Shown here: piece by piece, positions 33,897 to 42,190 of the stretch | Numbering within the stretch: position 1 is the first letter of the stretch | How the letters are laid out: every line of letters begins with the position of its first letter | Assembly (NCBI RefSeq): GCF_009817885.1 | Contig: NZ_CP041764.1 | Span: 1,054,001 to 1,118,000, forward strand | Length of the DNA: 64,000 nucleotides | Direction: 5' to 3' | From: Serratia rhizosphaerae | Lineage (GTDB): Bacteria; Pseudomonadota; Gammaproteobacteria; Enterobacterales; Enterobacteriaceae | Program-made: the position numbers and the translations under genes | Notes under the pieces: generated by a model | Told to the model about the DNA's origin: nothing | Databases searched by the model: none | Seen by the model: only the letters and a program-made list of their open reading frames with translations

Positions 33897-35000
33897 TTAA
33901 CGGGCGCGCGTCATACAGCGCTGACGACGCTCGTCCACCCGTTTGGCGAACCAGGCGGTGGTCAGCTTACGGGTGATTTTCGGGCTTTCCAGGGTGATGC
34001 CCGGCAGCATTTCACGCGGCAGTTTTTTTCCGGCGGTGTTTTCCGCCAGCGCAAACACCTGCTGATACAGATCGGTGTCTTCAAACTCCAGCGTATCCCC
34101 TTTCTCCAGCGCACGACGAATGGCGGAATGACTGATATCCAGCCGCTTCGCCAGCGTGCGTACCGCCAGTTCGGTGGTGCCCGGCTTATCACTGCCATAA
34201 ATAATCAAATCGCCGTCCAGCGCCAGCGGAATGCCGCTGACCTGGCTGACCGCGCTCTGGAAAGCGGCGTTGCGGCTGGCGTACCAGCCGGCGTTAAAGT
34301 CGGCGAAGCGGTACAGCGAGCGGCTGTAATTGGCCGGATAATCCAGCAGGTGCATAATGCCGAAATACATGCCGCCGCGGCGGCTGAACACTTCGCGACG
34401 AATAGAGCCGTCGACCGAGTACGGGTAGCCTTTGGCATGCGCCTCGGCAAAAGCGATGCTGACCTGCATCGGCCCGCCGGTATGCACCGGATTGAGATTG
34501 CCGAACAGGCGCTGCCCCATCGGCACCATATCGATAAAGTCGTCGAAGATGGCGCTCAGCTCTTTTTCACTGCGCACCTTGTCCAGACGCTCGCTGTAGC
34601 TTTTGCCGTTGGATGACTTGAGCAGCAGCGCGGTGCGCACCACAAAATGCGGGATATGCAGCTTATCGGCCCGGCGGTCGATCTCCTGCCAGGCGATTTT
34701 CGACAGCCCCGGCACCTGCGGGTCGGCATGGAAGGTGGACTCCTGCTCGGTCACCGCCAGCACGGCGCACAGGTTTTCATCGCTGGCGTCGAGCCCCTGG
34801 GCGGCAAAGGCTGCGCTAATGTCGCCGGCCCATCCCTGCTTGTTCTGCGCGTTGGCCGGCATCAGTTTGACCACCTGTGCCTTCACCTCCGCCGGAGTGC
34901 GGCTTGGCGCCTGCGGCGTGATTTTGCTGGTACAGCCGGCCAACACCAGCAGCGCGGTCAGCGTCAGCGCGCGACCGGTAAATGTTCGATAGTTAGGCAT
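33897..35000 (-). CDS. DUF1615 family lipoprotein
   Basis: Lipoprotein of 367 residues starting at MPNYRTFTGRALTLTA (ATG 34998-35000, AGGGA site); the lipobox is LLVLAGC with Cys at 23. The mature domain (CAVLAVTEQESTFHADPQVPGLSKIAW region) contains an E...Q...E lytic transglycosylase-like helix, with HTGGPMQVSIAFAEAHAKGYPY and RRGGMYFGIMHLLDYPANY as long conserved stretches (each cut here to diagnostic parts: VTEQESTF, GGPMQVS, GMYFGIMHLLDYP). DUF1615 proteins are often suggested to be periplasmic murein-active proteins because of this resemblance; activity is unproven. It converges with the decarboxylase gene. Confidence 0.85.
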   Translation of the reverse strand: MPNYRTFTGRALTLTALLVLAGCTSKITPQAPSRTPAEVKAQVVKLMPANAQNKQGWAGDISAAFAAQGLDASDENLCAVLAVTEQESTFHADPQVPGLSKIAWQEIDRRADKLHIPHFVVRTALLLKSSNGKSYSERLDKVRSEKELSAIFDDFIDMVPMGQRLFGNLNPVHTGGPMQVSIAFAEAHAKGYPYSVDGSIRREVFSRRGGMYFGIMHLLDYPANYSRSLYRFADFNAGWYASRNAAFQSAVSQVSGIPLALDGDLIIYGSDKPGTTELAVRTLAKRLDISHSAIRRALEKGDTLEFEDTDLYQQVFALAENTAGKKLPREMLPGITLESPKITRKLTTAWFAKRVDERRQRCMTRAR

Positions 35001-35168
35001 CTTTTCCCTGATCGTTAAGGTATGTGCGCCCAAGACGTTATCCCAGCCGCGCCGGATGATCCAGCCCCACGCGGGAAAATCCGCCGTACCGATTCTGCGA
35101 TGGCAAGCCGGCTCAATAAGGTGTATTTTACATGCAATTTAAAACTCAACCCGAACAAGGAGCACACC

Positions 35169-35777
35169 ATGTCCGCAGACATTCAGCCGGAAGACTACTT
35201 TCATCAGAAATATGGCTTAACCCGCACCCACTCGGAAGTGATTGCCGCCGCCGGGCGACTGCCCGCCGGCAAGGCGCTGGATCTGGGCTGCGGCGGCGGG
35301 CGCAACGCGCTGTATCTGGCGTTGAAGGGCTTTGACGTCACCGCCTGGGATAAAAACGCCGTGGCAATCGCCGAGCTGAACCGCATTATCGACGCCGAAG
35401 GGCTGAGCGCGATCCGGGCCGCCGAGCAGGATCTGAACAACCTGCGTTTCCACGGCGACTATGATTTTATTCTCTCGACGGTAGTCATGATGTTTCTGCA
35501 GCCTGCGGCGATCCCGTCAATCATCCAGGATATGCAGGCCAGCACCGTCAGCGGCGGCCATAACCTGATCGTCGCCGCGATGGATACGCCGGATTTCCCC
35601 TGCCCGCTGCCGTTCCCCTTCGCCTTTAAGCCCGATGAACTGAAAAAATACTATCAGGACTGGCAGATAGTGAAATACAACGAAGACGTCGGCGAACTGC
35701 ATAAAACCGACGCCAACGGCAACCGCATCAAGCTGCGCTTCGCCACGCTGCTGGCGCGCAAGCCGTCCGCACTCTGA
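35169..35777 (+). CDS. tehB: Tellurite resistance methyltransferase TehB
   Basis: SAM-dependent methyltransferase that detoxifies tellurite and selenite, probably by methylation. I start at MSADIQPEDYFHQKYGLT (ATG 35169, AGGAG at 35158-35162), giving 202 residues (E. coli 197); the upstream in-frame open stretch is not conserved. The AdoMet loop is ALDLGCGGGRNALYLA, followed by DVTAWDKNAVAIA and FILSTVVMMFLQPAAIPSII (shortened: STVVMMFLQP), all close to E. coli TehB. The partner tehA is not in this window, so TehB is an orphan here. Confidence 0.93.
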   Translation: MSADIQPEDYFHQKYGLTRTHSEVIAAAGRLPAGKALDLGCGGGRNALYLALKGFDVTAWDKNAVAIAELNRIIDAEGLSAIRAAEQDLNNLRFHGDYDFILSTVVMMFLQPAAIPSIIQDMQASTVSGGHNLIVAAMDTPDFPCPLPFPFAFKPDELKKYYQDWQIVKYNEDVGELHKTDANGNRIKLRFATLLARKPSAL

Positions 35778-35952
35778 CGACCGCCCGCAAGGGCCGATTA
35801 TCTGCACGCCGAAGCGGGAATCGCGTTGCCAATCTCGGCGCGCGGCGTTAGGATCGCGCCCGGCCAAAAGACGGGCCAGGGATTACGCCGCACGCCGCGC
35901 TGCTTCGCGACGATCAACGCGCAGATGCGGCCAGGCATTTTGAGAGGTTATC

Positions 35953-36591
35953 GTGTTAGAAAGTTTCGGCGTCCTGAATTTATGGACCTATCTGGCCGGG
36001 GTGATATTTATTATCGTGCTGCCCGGCCCTAATACCCTGTTCGTACTGAAAACCGGCATCTCCCGCGGCATCCGCGCCGGTTACACCGCCGCCCTCGGCG
36101 TATTTATCGGCGACGCTATTTTGATTTTTTGCGCCTATATCGGCGTAGCCACGCTGATCCGCACTACGCCGCTGCTGTTTACGCTGGTGCGTTATCTGGG
36201 GGCAATTTATCTGCTGTTCCTCGGCGTGAAGATCCTCTACGCCAACTTTGTGCAAAAAAATCTGCCGGAACACCAGACGCTGGAAGACAGCCACAGCATT
36301 CTGCGCAAGTCGCTGACGCTCAGCCTGACCAACCCCAAGGCGATTTTGTTTTACGTATCTTTCTTCGTGCAGTTTATCGACTTCAACTACGCGCATACCG
36401 GCCTGTCTTACACCATTCTGGCGCTGATTCTGGAATCGGTCAGCTTTATCTATATGAGCACGCTGATCTTTGCCGGCAGCATGCTGGCGCACTTCTTCAG
36501 CCATAAAAAACGGCTGGCCAAACTGGGCAACGGCCTGATCGGCCTGCTGTTCCTCGGCTTTGCCACCCGCCTGGCGACGCTCAGCTCCTGA
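35953..36591 (+). CDS. leuE: Leucine efflux protein LeuE
   Basis: RhtB/LysE-family inner-membrane exporter of leucine and related amino acids. It has 212 residues, the same as E. coli LeuE, and starts at GTG (35953-35955) with GAGAGG 5 nt upstream. VLNLWTYLAGVIFIIVLPGPNTLF is the family opening, cut to VLPGPNTLFVLK; RYLGAIYLLFLGVKILYA and LTNPKAILFYVSFFVQFID follow, and KLGNGLIGLLFLGFATRLATL closes the protein. About six membrane spans. It is read in the same direction as tehB but 175 nt away, so probably its own unit. Confidence 0.95.
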   Translation: MLESFGVLNLWTYLAGVIFIIVLPGPNTLFVLKTGISRGIRAGYTAALGVFIGDAILIFCAYIGVATLIRTTPLLFTLVRYLGAIYLLFLGVKILYANFVQKNLPEHQTLEDSHSILRKSLTLSLTNPKAILFYVSFFVQFIDFNYAHTGLSYTILALILESVSFIYMSTLIFAGSMLAHFFSHKKRLAKLGNGLIGLLFLGFATRLATLSS

Positions 36592-36601
36592 ACCGCGCCA
36601 A

Positions 36602-36626
36602 AACCGGGGCGCCTTAACGCCCCGGT
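36602..36626 (+). terminator. Hairpin after leuE
   Basis: A 9 bp stem (ACCGGGGCG / CGCCCCGGT) around CCTTAA lies 11 nt after the leuE stop. The arms are the same as in the hairpin between sbcC and mak. The T tract is poor. Confidence 0.5.
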
Positions 36627-36641
36627 ATGCCGCCGTCATTT

Positions 36642-36678
36642 TGTCACGGCGGACAAACCGAATGTCAGACAGAGCAAA
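36642..36678 (+). promoter_or_regulatory. Two FeaR-type sites upstream of feaB
   Basis: TGTCA-N8-AAA occurs twice as direct repeats, at 36642-36657 and 36663-36678, exactly 21 bp apart (two helical turns). As I recall, the FeaR recognition motif in E. coli is TGNCA-N8-AAA. The sites lie 78-114 nt upstream of the feaB start codon, suitable for activation by FeaR, whose gene lies just downstream of feaB. Confidence 0.7.
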
Positions 36679-36755
36679 TTTTCCTCCCGCCATCGCGATT
36701 ATTCTAAGTCGGTGAAGTTTTTCCCGATCGATCTCTTCGTATGACAGGAGGGCAT

Positions 36756-38255
36756 ATGCCTGATACTACCGTAGCAGTGATGGACAACGTGTTGCGCTTT
36801 CTTGAACGTCAGCACGGCTTGTATATCGATGGACAGTGGCAGAGCTCGCAGTCTGCGACGCGGCTGCCGGTCTATAACCCCGCCGACGGCAAACAGATCG
36901 CCACCAGCGCCGACGCCAGTGCGGACGATGTCGCCCGCGCGGTGCAATCCGCTCATCGGGCGTTCAGCGACGGCGTCTGGTCACGGCGCCTGCCGGCCGA
37001 GCGTGAACGTATTTTGCTGCGCTATGCCGATCTGGTAGAGCAGCACGCCGAAGAGTTGGCGCAGCTGGAAACGCTGGAACAGGGCAAATCCATCAATATC
37101 TCCCGCGCGTTCGAAGTGGGCTGCACCCTGAACTGGATGCGCTATGCCGCCGGGCTGAGCACCAAAATCACCGGCCAGACGCTGGACGTTTCCATTCCGA
37201 TGCCGCCGGGCGCCAACTACCAGGTATATATCCGCAAAGAGCCGATCGGCGTGGTGGCCGGCATCGTGCCGTGGAACTTCCCGCTGATGATCGGCATCTG
37301 GAAAGTGATGCCGGCTCTGGCCGCCGGCTGTTCAATCGTGATTAAACCGTCGGAAACCACGCCGCTGACCCTGCTGCGGATGGCTGAACTGGCCAGCGAA
37401 GCCGGCGTGCCGCCGGGGGTATTCAACGTGGTGACCGGCAGCGGTGCCGTCTGCGGCAAAGCGCTGACCGAACATCCGCTGGTCGCCAAAGTCAGCTTTA
37501 CCGGCTCGACCGCCGTCGGCAAGGGCATCGCCCGCGCCGCCGCTGACCGGCTGACGCGCGTGACGCTGGAACTGGGCGGCAAGAACCCGGCCATCGTGCT
37601 GAAAGACGCCGATATCCCGCAGGTGGTTGAGGGTCTGATGATGGGCAGCTTCCTGAATCAGGGCCAGGTGTGCGCCGCCAGCTCGCGGATCTATATTGAA
37701 GCGCCGATCTACGACCAACTGGTCGCCGGCTTTGAGCAGGCGGTGAAATCCCTCAGCGTCGGGCCGGGGATGGATCCGGCGGCGCAGATCAACCCGCTGG
37801 TTTCCCGCGCGCACCGCGACAAAGTCGCCGCCTATCTGGAAGACGCCAGAAACAAGCGCGCCGAGCTGATCGGCGGCGCCAGCGGCCCGGCGGGCGACGG
37901 CTTCTATATTCCGCCGACGCTGGTGGTCAACCCGGACGACAGCCTCAACCTGACGCGCGAAGAGGTGTTCGGCCCGGTGGTCAACCTGATTCGGGTGGCT
38001 GACGGTGAAGAGGCGCTGCAGAAGGCCAACGATACCGATTACGGCCTGACCGCCAGCCTGTGGACCACCAGCCTGCAAACCGCGATGGCCTATACGCCGC
38101 GCATTCAGGCCGGGACGGTGTGGGTCAACACCCATACGCTGATTGACGCCAATATGCCGTTCGGCGGCTTTAAGCAGTCAGGCAGCGGCCGCGACTTCGG
38201 CCCGGACTGGCTGGATGCCTACACCGAAAGCAAATCTGTCTGTATCCGCTACTGA
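36756..38255 (+). CDS. feaB: Phenylacetaldehyde dehydrogenase FeaB
   Basis: NAD-dependent aldehyde dehydrogenase that oxidises phenylacetaldehyde to phenylacetate. I start at MPDTTVAVMDNVLRFLERQ (ATG 36756, strong AGGAGG 5 nt upstream), giving 499 residues (E. coli FeaB 499). Extensive agreement with FeaB includes RQHGLYIDG, EQGKSI.ISRAFEVGCTLNWMRY, VVAGIVPWNFPLMIG, the catalytic Glu motif LELGGKNPAIVLKD and catalytic Cys in NQGQVCAASSRIYIEAP, and the C-terminal FGGFKQSGSGRDFGPDWLDAYTE. Its regulator feaR lies convergently 28 nt downstream. With the upstream keto-acid decarboxylase it could complete conversion of phenylpyruvate or indolepyruvate to the arylacetic acid. Confidence 0.95.
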   Translation: MPDTTVAVMDNVLRFLERQHGLYIDGQWQSSQSATRLPVYNPADGKQIATSADASADDVARAVQSAHRAFSDGVWSRRLPAERERILLRYADLVEQHAEELAQLETLEQGKSINISRAFEVGCTLNWMRYAAGLSTKITGQTLDVSIPMPPGANYQVYIRKEPIGVVAGIVPWNFPLMIGIWKVMPALAAGCSIVIKPSETTPLTLLRMAELASEAGVPPGVFNVVTGSGAVCGKALTEHPLVAKVSFTGSTAVGKGIARAAADRLTRVTLELGGKNPAIVLKDADIPQVVEGLMMGSFLNQGQVCAASSRIYIEAPIYDQLVAGFEQAVKSLSVGPGMDPAAQINPLVSRAHRDKVAAYLEDARNKRAELIGGASGPAGDGFYIPPTLVVNPDDSLNLTREEVFGPVVNLIRVADGEEALQKANDTDYGLTASLWTTSLQTAMAYTPRIQAGTVWVNTHTLIDANMPFGGFKQSGSGRDFGPDWLDAYTESKSVCIRY

Positions 38256-38283
38256 ACGCCCTTCCCCCGGCCCGGCCGGGGGC

Positions 38284-39198
38284 TTACTGATAGCGCTTGC
38301 GGTATTCGCTGGGCGAAATGCCAAAGTGCGTTTTAAACGCGGTGGAAAAATGGCTGTGGTCGCGAAACCCCCAGTCATCGCTAAGATGGGATAATTTTTG
38401 CCATGCCGGCGCATGGCGCAGCGCCTGCGCGCACAGTTCCAGGCGGCGCTGTTTAATATATTGCGCCACCACCAGCCCGTGGCGGGCAAACAGCCGGTAC
38501 AGCGTACGCAGCGACATGCCGATCTCCTCCGCCACCCACTCCGGCCGCAAACGCTCGGACTGAATATGGCGATCGATAAAGCGTAGCGCCTGATTAAACC
38601 CGCGTTCGCCCTCCTCTCCCGTCGCTTCCCCGCCGACCAGCAGCGGGCGCAGCAGGCTGGCCAGCGCGTTCAGCATGGCCTCACTCTCTTCCGCCCCCAG
38701 CATCGGGCTGTCGATATAGCCGCGCACCAGCTGATGATTGAATCTGACCAGCGAACTCCCGGCGTCAAGACGCACGGCGCACGGCACCTTGCCGCGACGC
38801 GCTGGCTCTTCAAGATAGTGACGCGGCAAAAGCAGCGAGATTTGCTGCGAATCATGCTGGAACAAGAAATTGCTGGGCCGTCCGGCGTCAATCAGCGTCA
38901 TATCGCCTGCCGACAGGCATGCCTGCCTTTCCCCCTGCTCCATCAGGGCGCTGCCGCGCAGTTGAAAGACGGTAAAAAAGTAGCCGCCATTGCTCTGGGC
39001 GACCTCCCGCCGGGTGCGGTACAGCCGCGTCTGCGCCGCATCAACGATGCTCAGCCGCAGCGCATGCGTATGGTATGCCTGCATCGCGCCGCTGAACGCC
39101 GGCCCCAGCGTTGTGGCGCGAAAACGCCCGCAGGCCGCGTTGATGCTTTGCAGCCATTCGTCAAAACCGGCACTCCGGGCCTGTACGGTAACCGCCAT
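38284..39198 (-). CDS. feaR: Transcriptional activator FeaR
   Basis: AraC-family activator of aromatic amine and aldehyde catabolism genes. It has 304 residues (E. coli 301). Shared FeaR features are FDEWLQSINAACGRF near the N-terminus, YFFTVFQLRGSALMEQGERQ, AGDMTLIDAGRPS, SQQISLLLPR, and in the DNA-binding domain RPEWVAEEIGMSLRTLYRLFA, GLVVAQYIKQRRLELCAQA and HSHFSTAFKTHFGISPSEYRK (shown in parts). AAGGGG lies before the ATG. It is convergent with feaB; the amine oxidase gene tynA, its other E. coli target, is not in the window. Confidence 0.93.
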   Translation of the reverse strand: MAVTVQARSAGFDEWLQSINAACGRFRATTLGPAFSGAMQAYHTHALRLSIVDAAQTRLYRTRREVAQSNGGYFFTVFQLRGSALMEQGERQACLSAGDMTLIDAGRPSNFLFQHDSQQISLLLPRHYLEEPARRGKVPCAVRLDAGSSLVRFNHQLVRGYIDSPMLGAEESEAMLNALASLLRPLLVGGEATGEEGERGFNQALRFIDRHIQSERLRPEWVAEEIGMSLRTLYRLFARHGLVVAQYIKQRRLELCAQALRHAPAWQKLSHLSDDWGFRDHSHFSTAFKTHFGISPSEYRKRYQ

Positions 39199-39443
39199 AA
39201 TGTCCCCTTCCAGCTATCAGCAGTGACGCAGATAACAGCGGCGTCGATCGTTCAGCCAACATAGTCACTCGTTAACTTTTACGCAACAACACAAGGGAGA
39301 TTTAGCGATGCGATCACAAGTTTGCACCGAACAGCGGCGAGACTACGGAGATAAACGGCATAACTGACAAAAAATCGGGTGCGGCAGAACCACCGCCCCC
39401 GAAGTTATTACTAATAGTTATCTCGAACTGACAGGCTCAGCGC

Positions 39444-39653
39444 TTAAGGCGTTGTCGTTGGTTTTTCGGGACAGTTGTTCCTGGCCACAACGTTGATCGT
39501 CTTGTTCGGTACACCATACTTATTACGGCACTCAACGACCGAATAACAGAGGTTGCTATTTCCCCCGGCGCCCCATTCAAATTTTTCCATGCTACAGAAA
39601 AGAATATAGCCGCCAATCACCTTATCAGCGTTCTTCATGGTCATTTTTTTCAC
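39444..39653 (-). CDS. Double-glycine-leader peptide 1 (four cysteines)
   Basis: Peptide of 69 residues from a GTG start (39651-39653) with AAGGA 8 nt upstream. The N-terminus MKKMTMKNADKVIGG fits a double-glycine leader: Val at -4, Met at -12, Gly-Gly at the end. The 54-residue remainder has cysteines at residues 20, 36, 42 and 61, plus a NKYGVPNK motif. It is a clear paralogue of the peptide at 40049, with the same leader, the same cysteine spacing and the same length. I believe related small proteins occur in Serratia and relatives as a domain of unknown function (possibly DUF4762), but I cannot confirm it. No C39 peptidase or exporter gene lies nearby. Confidence 0.75.
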   Translation of the reverse strand: MKKMTMKNADKVIGGYILFCSMEKFEWGAGGNSNLCYSVVECRNKYGVPNKTINVVARNNCPEKPTTTP

Positions 39654-40048
39654 TGTAATATCCTTATATGATTACATTGATATATCAAATAAGAAAAACA
39701 CCAACCCTACAGGGATAAAATATATGGATGGCACTTCCCCTACATCATTAAGTCTAATCACTAATGCTGAAAGAGTAAATTATTGTCAACGCAAACAGAG
39801 AATAACGGGATATAGCTGACTATTTAAATGGAATACTCGCGAGATTCAAAAACGTGATGGCATTGAAGACAAATAAAACATCAGGGGGTAAAAATAATAC
39901 CCCTCCGGTAGAGGGAGGGAATCAGGTCACATCAACAAGGTGAATCGCCAAGCCGATACCAACCCGCTGTGATATTGCTAAGAATGGCGTTATTGAAGTG
40001 AACGAAAGCGGCCAGGGTGCGGCGGTCCGCCGCACCCGGTAAAACAGA
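39654..40048. other. AT-rich spacer between the two peptide genes
   Basis: This 395 nt stretch lies between two same-strand peptide genes. It holds the leader and probable promoter of peptide 1, and a 10-11 bp GC-rich inverted repeat (GGGTGCGGCGG / CCGCCGCACCC, 40015-40037) just after the stop of peptide 2, which may terminate that gene. No further peptide of the same type is visible in it. Confidence 0.5.
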
Positions 40049-40258
40049 TTATTTTGCAGCTGGAGCCGCGGTGGCAGAGCAGTTGCCCATTGGCACATAG
40101 AACATGACTTTCGTCGGCTGACCAAACTTATTGGTGCAGTTTCTGACGGCGGTACAAGCTTCAGCGCCGCCTACCGTGGTTTTCTCAAAGGTGGTCGCTG
40201 TACAGTTATAGAAACCGCCGATGATGTTGGAAGATTCCATCATGGTCATCTTTTTCAT
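40049..40258 (-). CDS. Double-glycine-leader peptide 2 (four cysteines)
   Basis: Peptide of 69 residues starting at the ATG 40256-40258 (MKKMTMMESSNIIGG) with AAGGA 8-9 nt upstream; the open frame extends 21 codons further but that part is lysine- and isoleucine-rich and unconserved. The leader has Ile at -4, Glu at -8 and Met at -12 relative to the Gly-Gly, the classical pattern for processed peptides. The 54-residue remainder has cysteines at 19, 35, 41 and 60 and NKFGQPTK, matching peptide 1. Four cysteines would allow two disulphides after export. Function is unknown: a bacteriocin-like or signalling peptide is an inference. Confidence 0.78.
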   Translation of the reverse strand: MKKMTMMESSNIIGGFYNCTATTFEKTTVGGAEACTAVRNCTNKFGQPTKVMFYVPMGNCSATAAPAAK

Positions 40259-40659
40259 TTTGTTATCCTTAATAATGATATTAGTGTGTTTGCATAAGAA
40301 AATATCTTGATTTACTTTCAATAATAACCAAGATAAATATGACTCTCACGCAAATTAATTATATGGATCGATAAAAAAAAGAGTCAATGTCATTCCACTA
40401 CCGCCGGCCACAAACAGAAACACCCCCAATTAAAAGCAAGAATAATCTCAAAAGCATACCCTTTTTATATGCACAAAATAAATGATACATAAAGTTATAA
40501 AGCGAAAAGCTTATCGTTTATCCGTCCGCCCCTTTATACCGAACAATAAAAAATCGGCGACAAGCACTGATACGCCCCACCACCACCTTACGCACAGACT
40601 CGTCCTCTCTTCTCAGCTAGTCTGACGGGTGATAACAACCTGTGATTGAGGAGAAAAAC
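40259..40659. other. Divergent region peptide 2 / ubiD-family gene
   Basis: About 400 nt of strongly AT-rich DNA between the divergent starts of peptide 2 and the UbiD-family decarboxylase. It should contain both promoters. I see no additional gene. Its low GC contrasts with the neighbouring core genes and suggests acquired or H-NS-silenced DNA. Confidence 0.45.
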
Positions 40660-42147
40660 ATGAACCATCAGCCTGCCGCCACGGACTTTCGCCAGTTTAT
40701 CGACTACTTGCGCGCGCATCAGGAACTGCTGGAGATTGACGTCGCCGTCAGCCCTGAGCTGGAAGCCGGCGCGATTACCCGCAAGGTTTATGAAACCGGA
40801 GCCCCGGCGCCGCTGTTTCAGGCGCTGGAGAATAACCCGCACGGCTTCAGGATCCTCGGCGCGCCGGCTGGATTAAGCCGCCGCGACGGCCAGCGCTATG
40901 CCCGTCTCGCCGCCCACTTCGGCCTGCCGAAAAACGCCACGCCGCGCGAAATACTGGAGACGATTATCAGCGCCGGCGATCGGACGCCTATTACGCCGGT
41001 TCAGGTCAGCAACGCACCCTGCAAGCAGAACGTGCTGCTGGGCGATGACGTCGATCTGCACCGCTTTCCCATTCCGCTGCTGCACCAGGAAGACGGCGGC
41101 CGTTACTTCGCCACTTACGGCTTCCACGTGGTGCAGTCACCCGACGGCCGCTGGGACAGCTGGTCCGTGGCACGCGCCATGCTGCACGATCGGCGCACGC
41201 TGGTCGGCCCGGCGATGGCGCAACAGCATATCGGCATGATCCATCAAATGTGGCGTGAACAGGGCAAGAATACCCCTTGGGCGATGGTGCTGGGCGCACC
41301 GCCGGCGGCGATGGCGGTCGCCGGTATGCCGCTGCCCGCCTGGGTCAGCGAACCGGGCTATATCGGTGCGCTGACCGGCCAGCCGGTGGAGGTAGTCAAA
41401 TGTGAAACCAACGATCTGTACGTGCCGGCCTCGGCGGAAATCGTGGTGGAAGGCGAGATCAGCGTCGGGCAAACCGCGATGGAAGGCCCGATGGGCGAGT
41501 ACCACGGCTACGCGTTCGCCGAAGGTAAGCCGCAGCCGCTGTTCCACGTCAAGGCGGTGAGCTATCGCGATCGCGCCATTTTGCCAATCTGCGTCGCCGG
41601 TACGCCGCCGGAAGAAAACCACACGCTGTGGGGCACCATGATTTCCGCCGAAGCGCTGAAACACTGCCGCCAGCAGCAACTGCCGATCGATATGGCCTGG
41701 TGTTCCTATGAGGCCGCCACCTGCTGGCTGGTGCTGTCGGTGGATATCGACAAACTGGCGGTGCTGAACACCGACGCCGACAGCCTGGTGCAGCTGATTG
41801 CCGAAAAATTTTTCAACTCGCACGTCGCCTGGCTGGTGCCGAAAATTCTCCTGGTCGGCAACGATATCGATATCACCGATATCAATCAGGTGGTCTGGGC
41901 GCTGGCGACCCGCAGCCATCCGAAACGTGATTTCCATGACTTTAGCGACAGCCCCGGCATTCCCATGGTGCCGTATCTGGACGCCGAGGATAAACAGGCC
42001 GGCAGAGGCGGTAAAATGATCATCAACTGTCTGTTCCCGGAAGCATTCGCCGGGCGACAGCGCGCCACCACCGCCAATTTTGAACACTCCTACCCTGAGA
42101 CGATCAAACAGCAGGTAAACCGCCGCTGGCGCGATTACGGCTTTTAA
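40660..42147 (+). CDS. UbiD-family (Fdc1-like) prenylated-FMN decarboxylase
   Basis: Cytoplasmic reversible decarboxylase, 495 residues from the ATG at 40660 (MNHQPAATDFRQFIDYL; GAGGAG 7 nt upstream). It is colinear with yeast ferulic acid decarboxylase Fdc1: LEVGAI.RK.YE-like LEAGAITRKVYE, PAPLFQALEN, SNAPCKQNVLLGDDVDLHRFPIP, SWSVARAM (the Arg of the Glu-Arg-Glu triad), PPAAMAVAGMPLP, VVKCETNDLYVPASAEIV and MEGPMGEYHGY (both Glu residues). The prenylated FMN must come from a UbiX/Pad1 enzyme encoded elsewhere. Cinnamic-type acids are the likely substrates by analogy, but UbiD itself and other aryl decarboxylases share the fold. Confidence 0.85.
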   Translation: MNHQPAATDFRQFIDYLRAHQELLEIDVAVSPELEAGAITRKVYETGAPAPLFQALENNPHGFRILGAPAGLSRRDGQRYARLAAHFGLPKNATPREILETIISAGDRTPITPVQVSNAPCKQNVLLGDDVDLHRFPIPLLHQEDGGRYFATYGFHVVQSPDGRWDSWSVARAMLHDRRTLVGPAMAQQHIGMIHQMWREQGKNTPWAMVLGAPPAAMAVAGMPLPAWVSEPGYIGALTGQPVEVVKCETNDLYVPASAEIVVEGEISVGQTAMEGPMGEYHGYAFAEGKPQPLFHVKAVSYRDRAILPICVAGTPPEENHTLWGTMISAEALKHCRQQQLPIDMAWCSYEAATCWLVLSVDIDKLAVLNTDADSLVQLIAEKFFNSHVAWLVPKILLVGNDIDITDINQVVWALATRSHPKRDFHDFSDSPGIPMVPYLDAEDKQAGRGGKMIINCLFPEAFAGRQRATTANFEHSYPETIKQQVNRRWRDYGF

Positions 42148-42190
42148 TCCCGCGGTCTATCGCATGTGATATGGCAACAACACCCGTAGC

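Noticed and set aside
39637..39819. 60-codon plus-strand frame opposite the leader of peptide 1
   Set aside because: No ribosome site, low-complexity AT-rich sequence, and it overlaps the promoter region of the peptide gene on the other strand.
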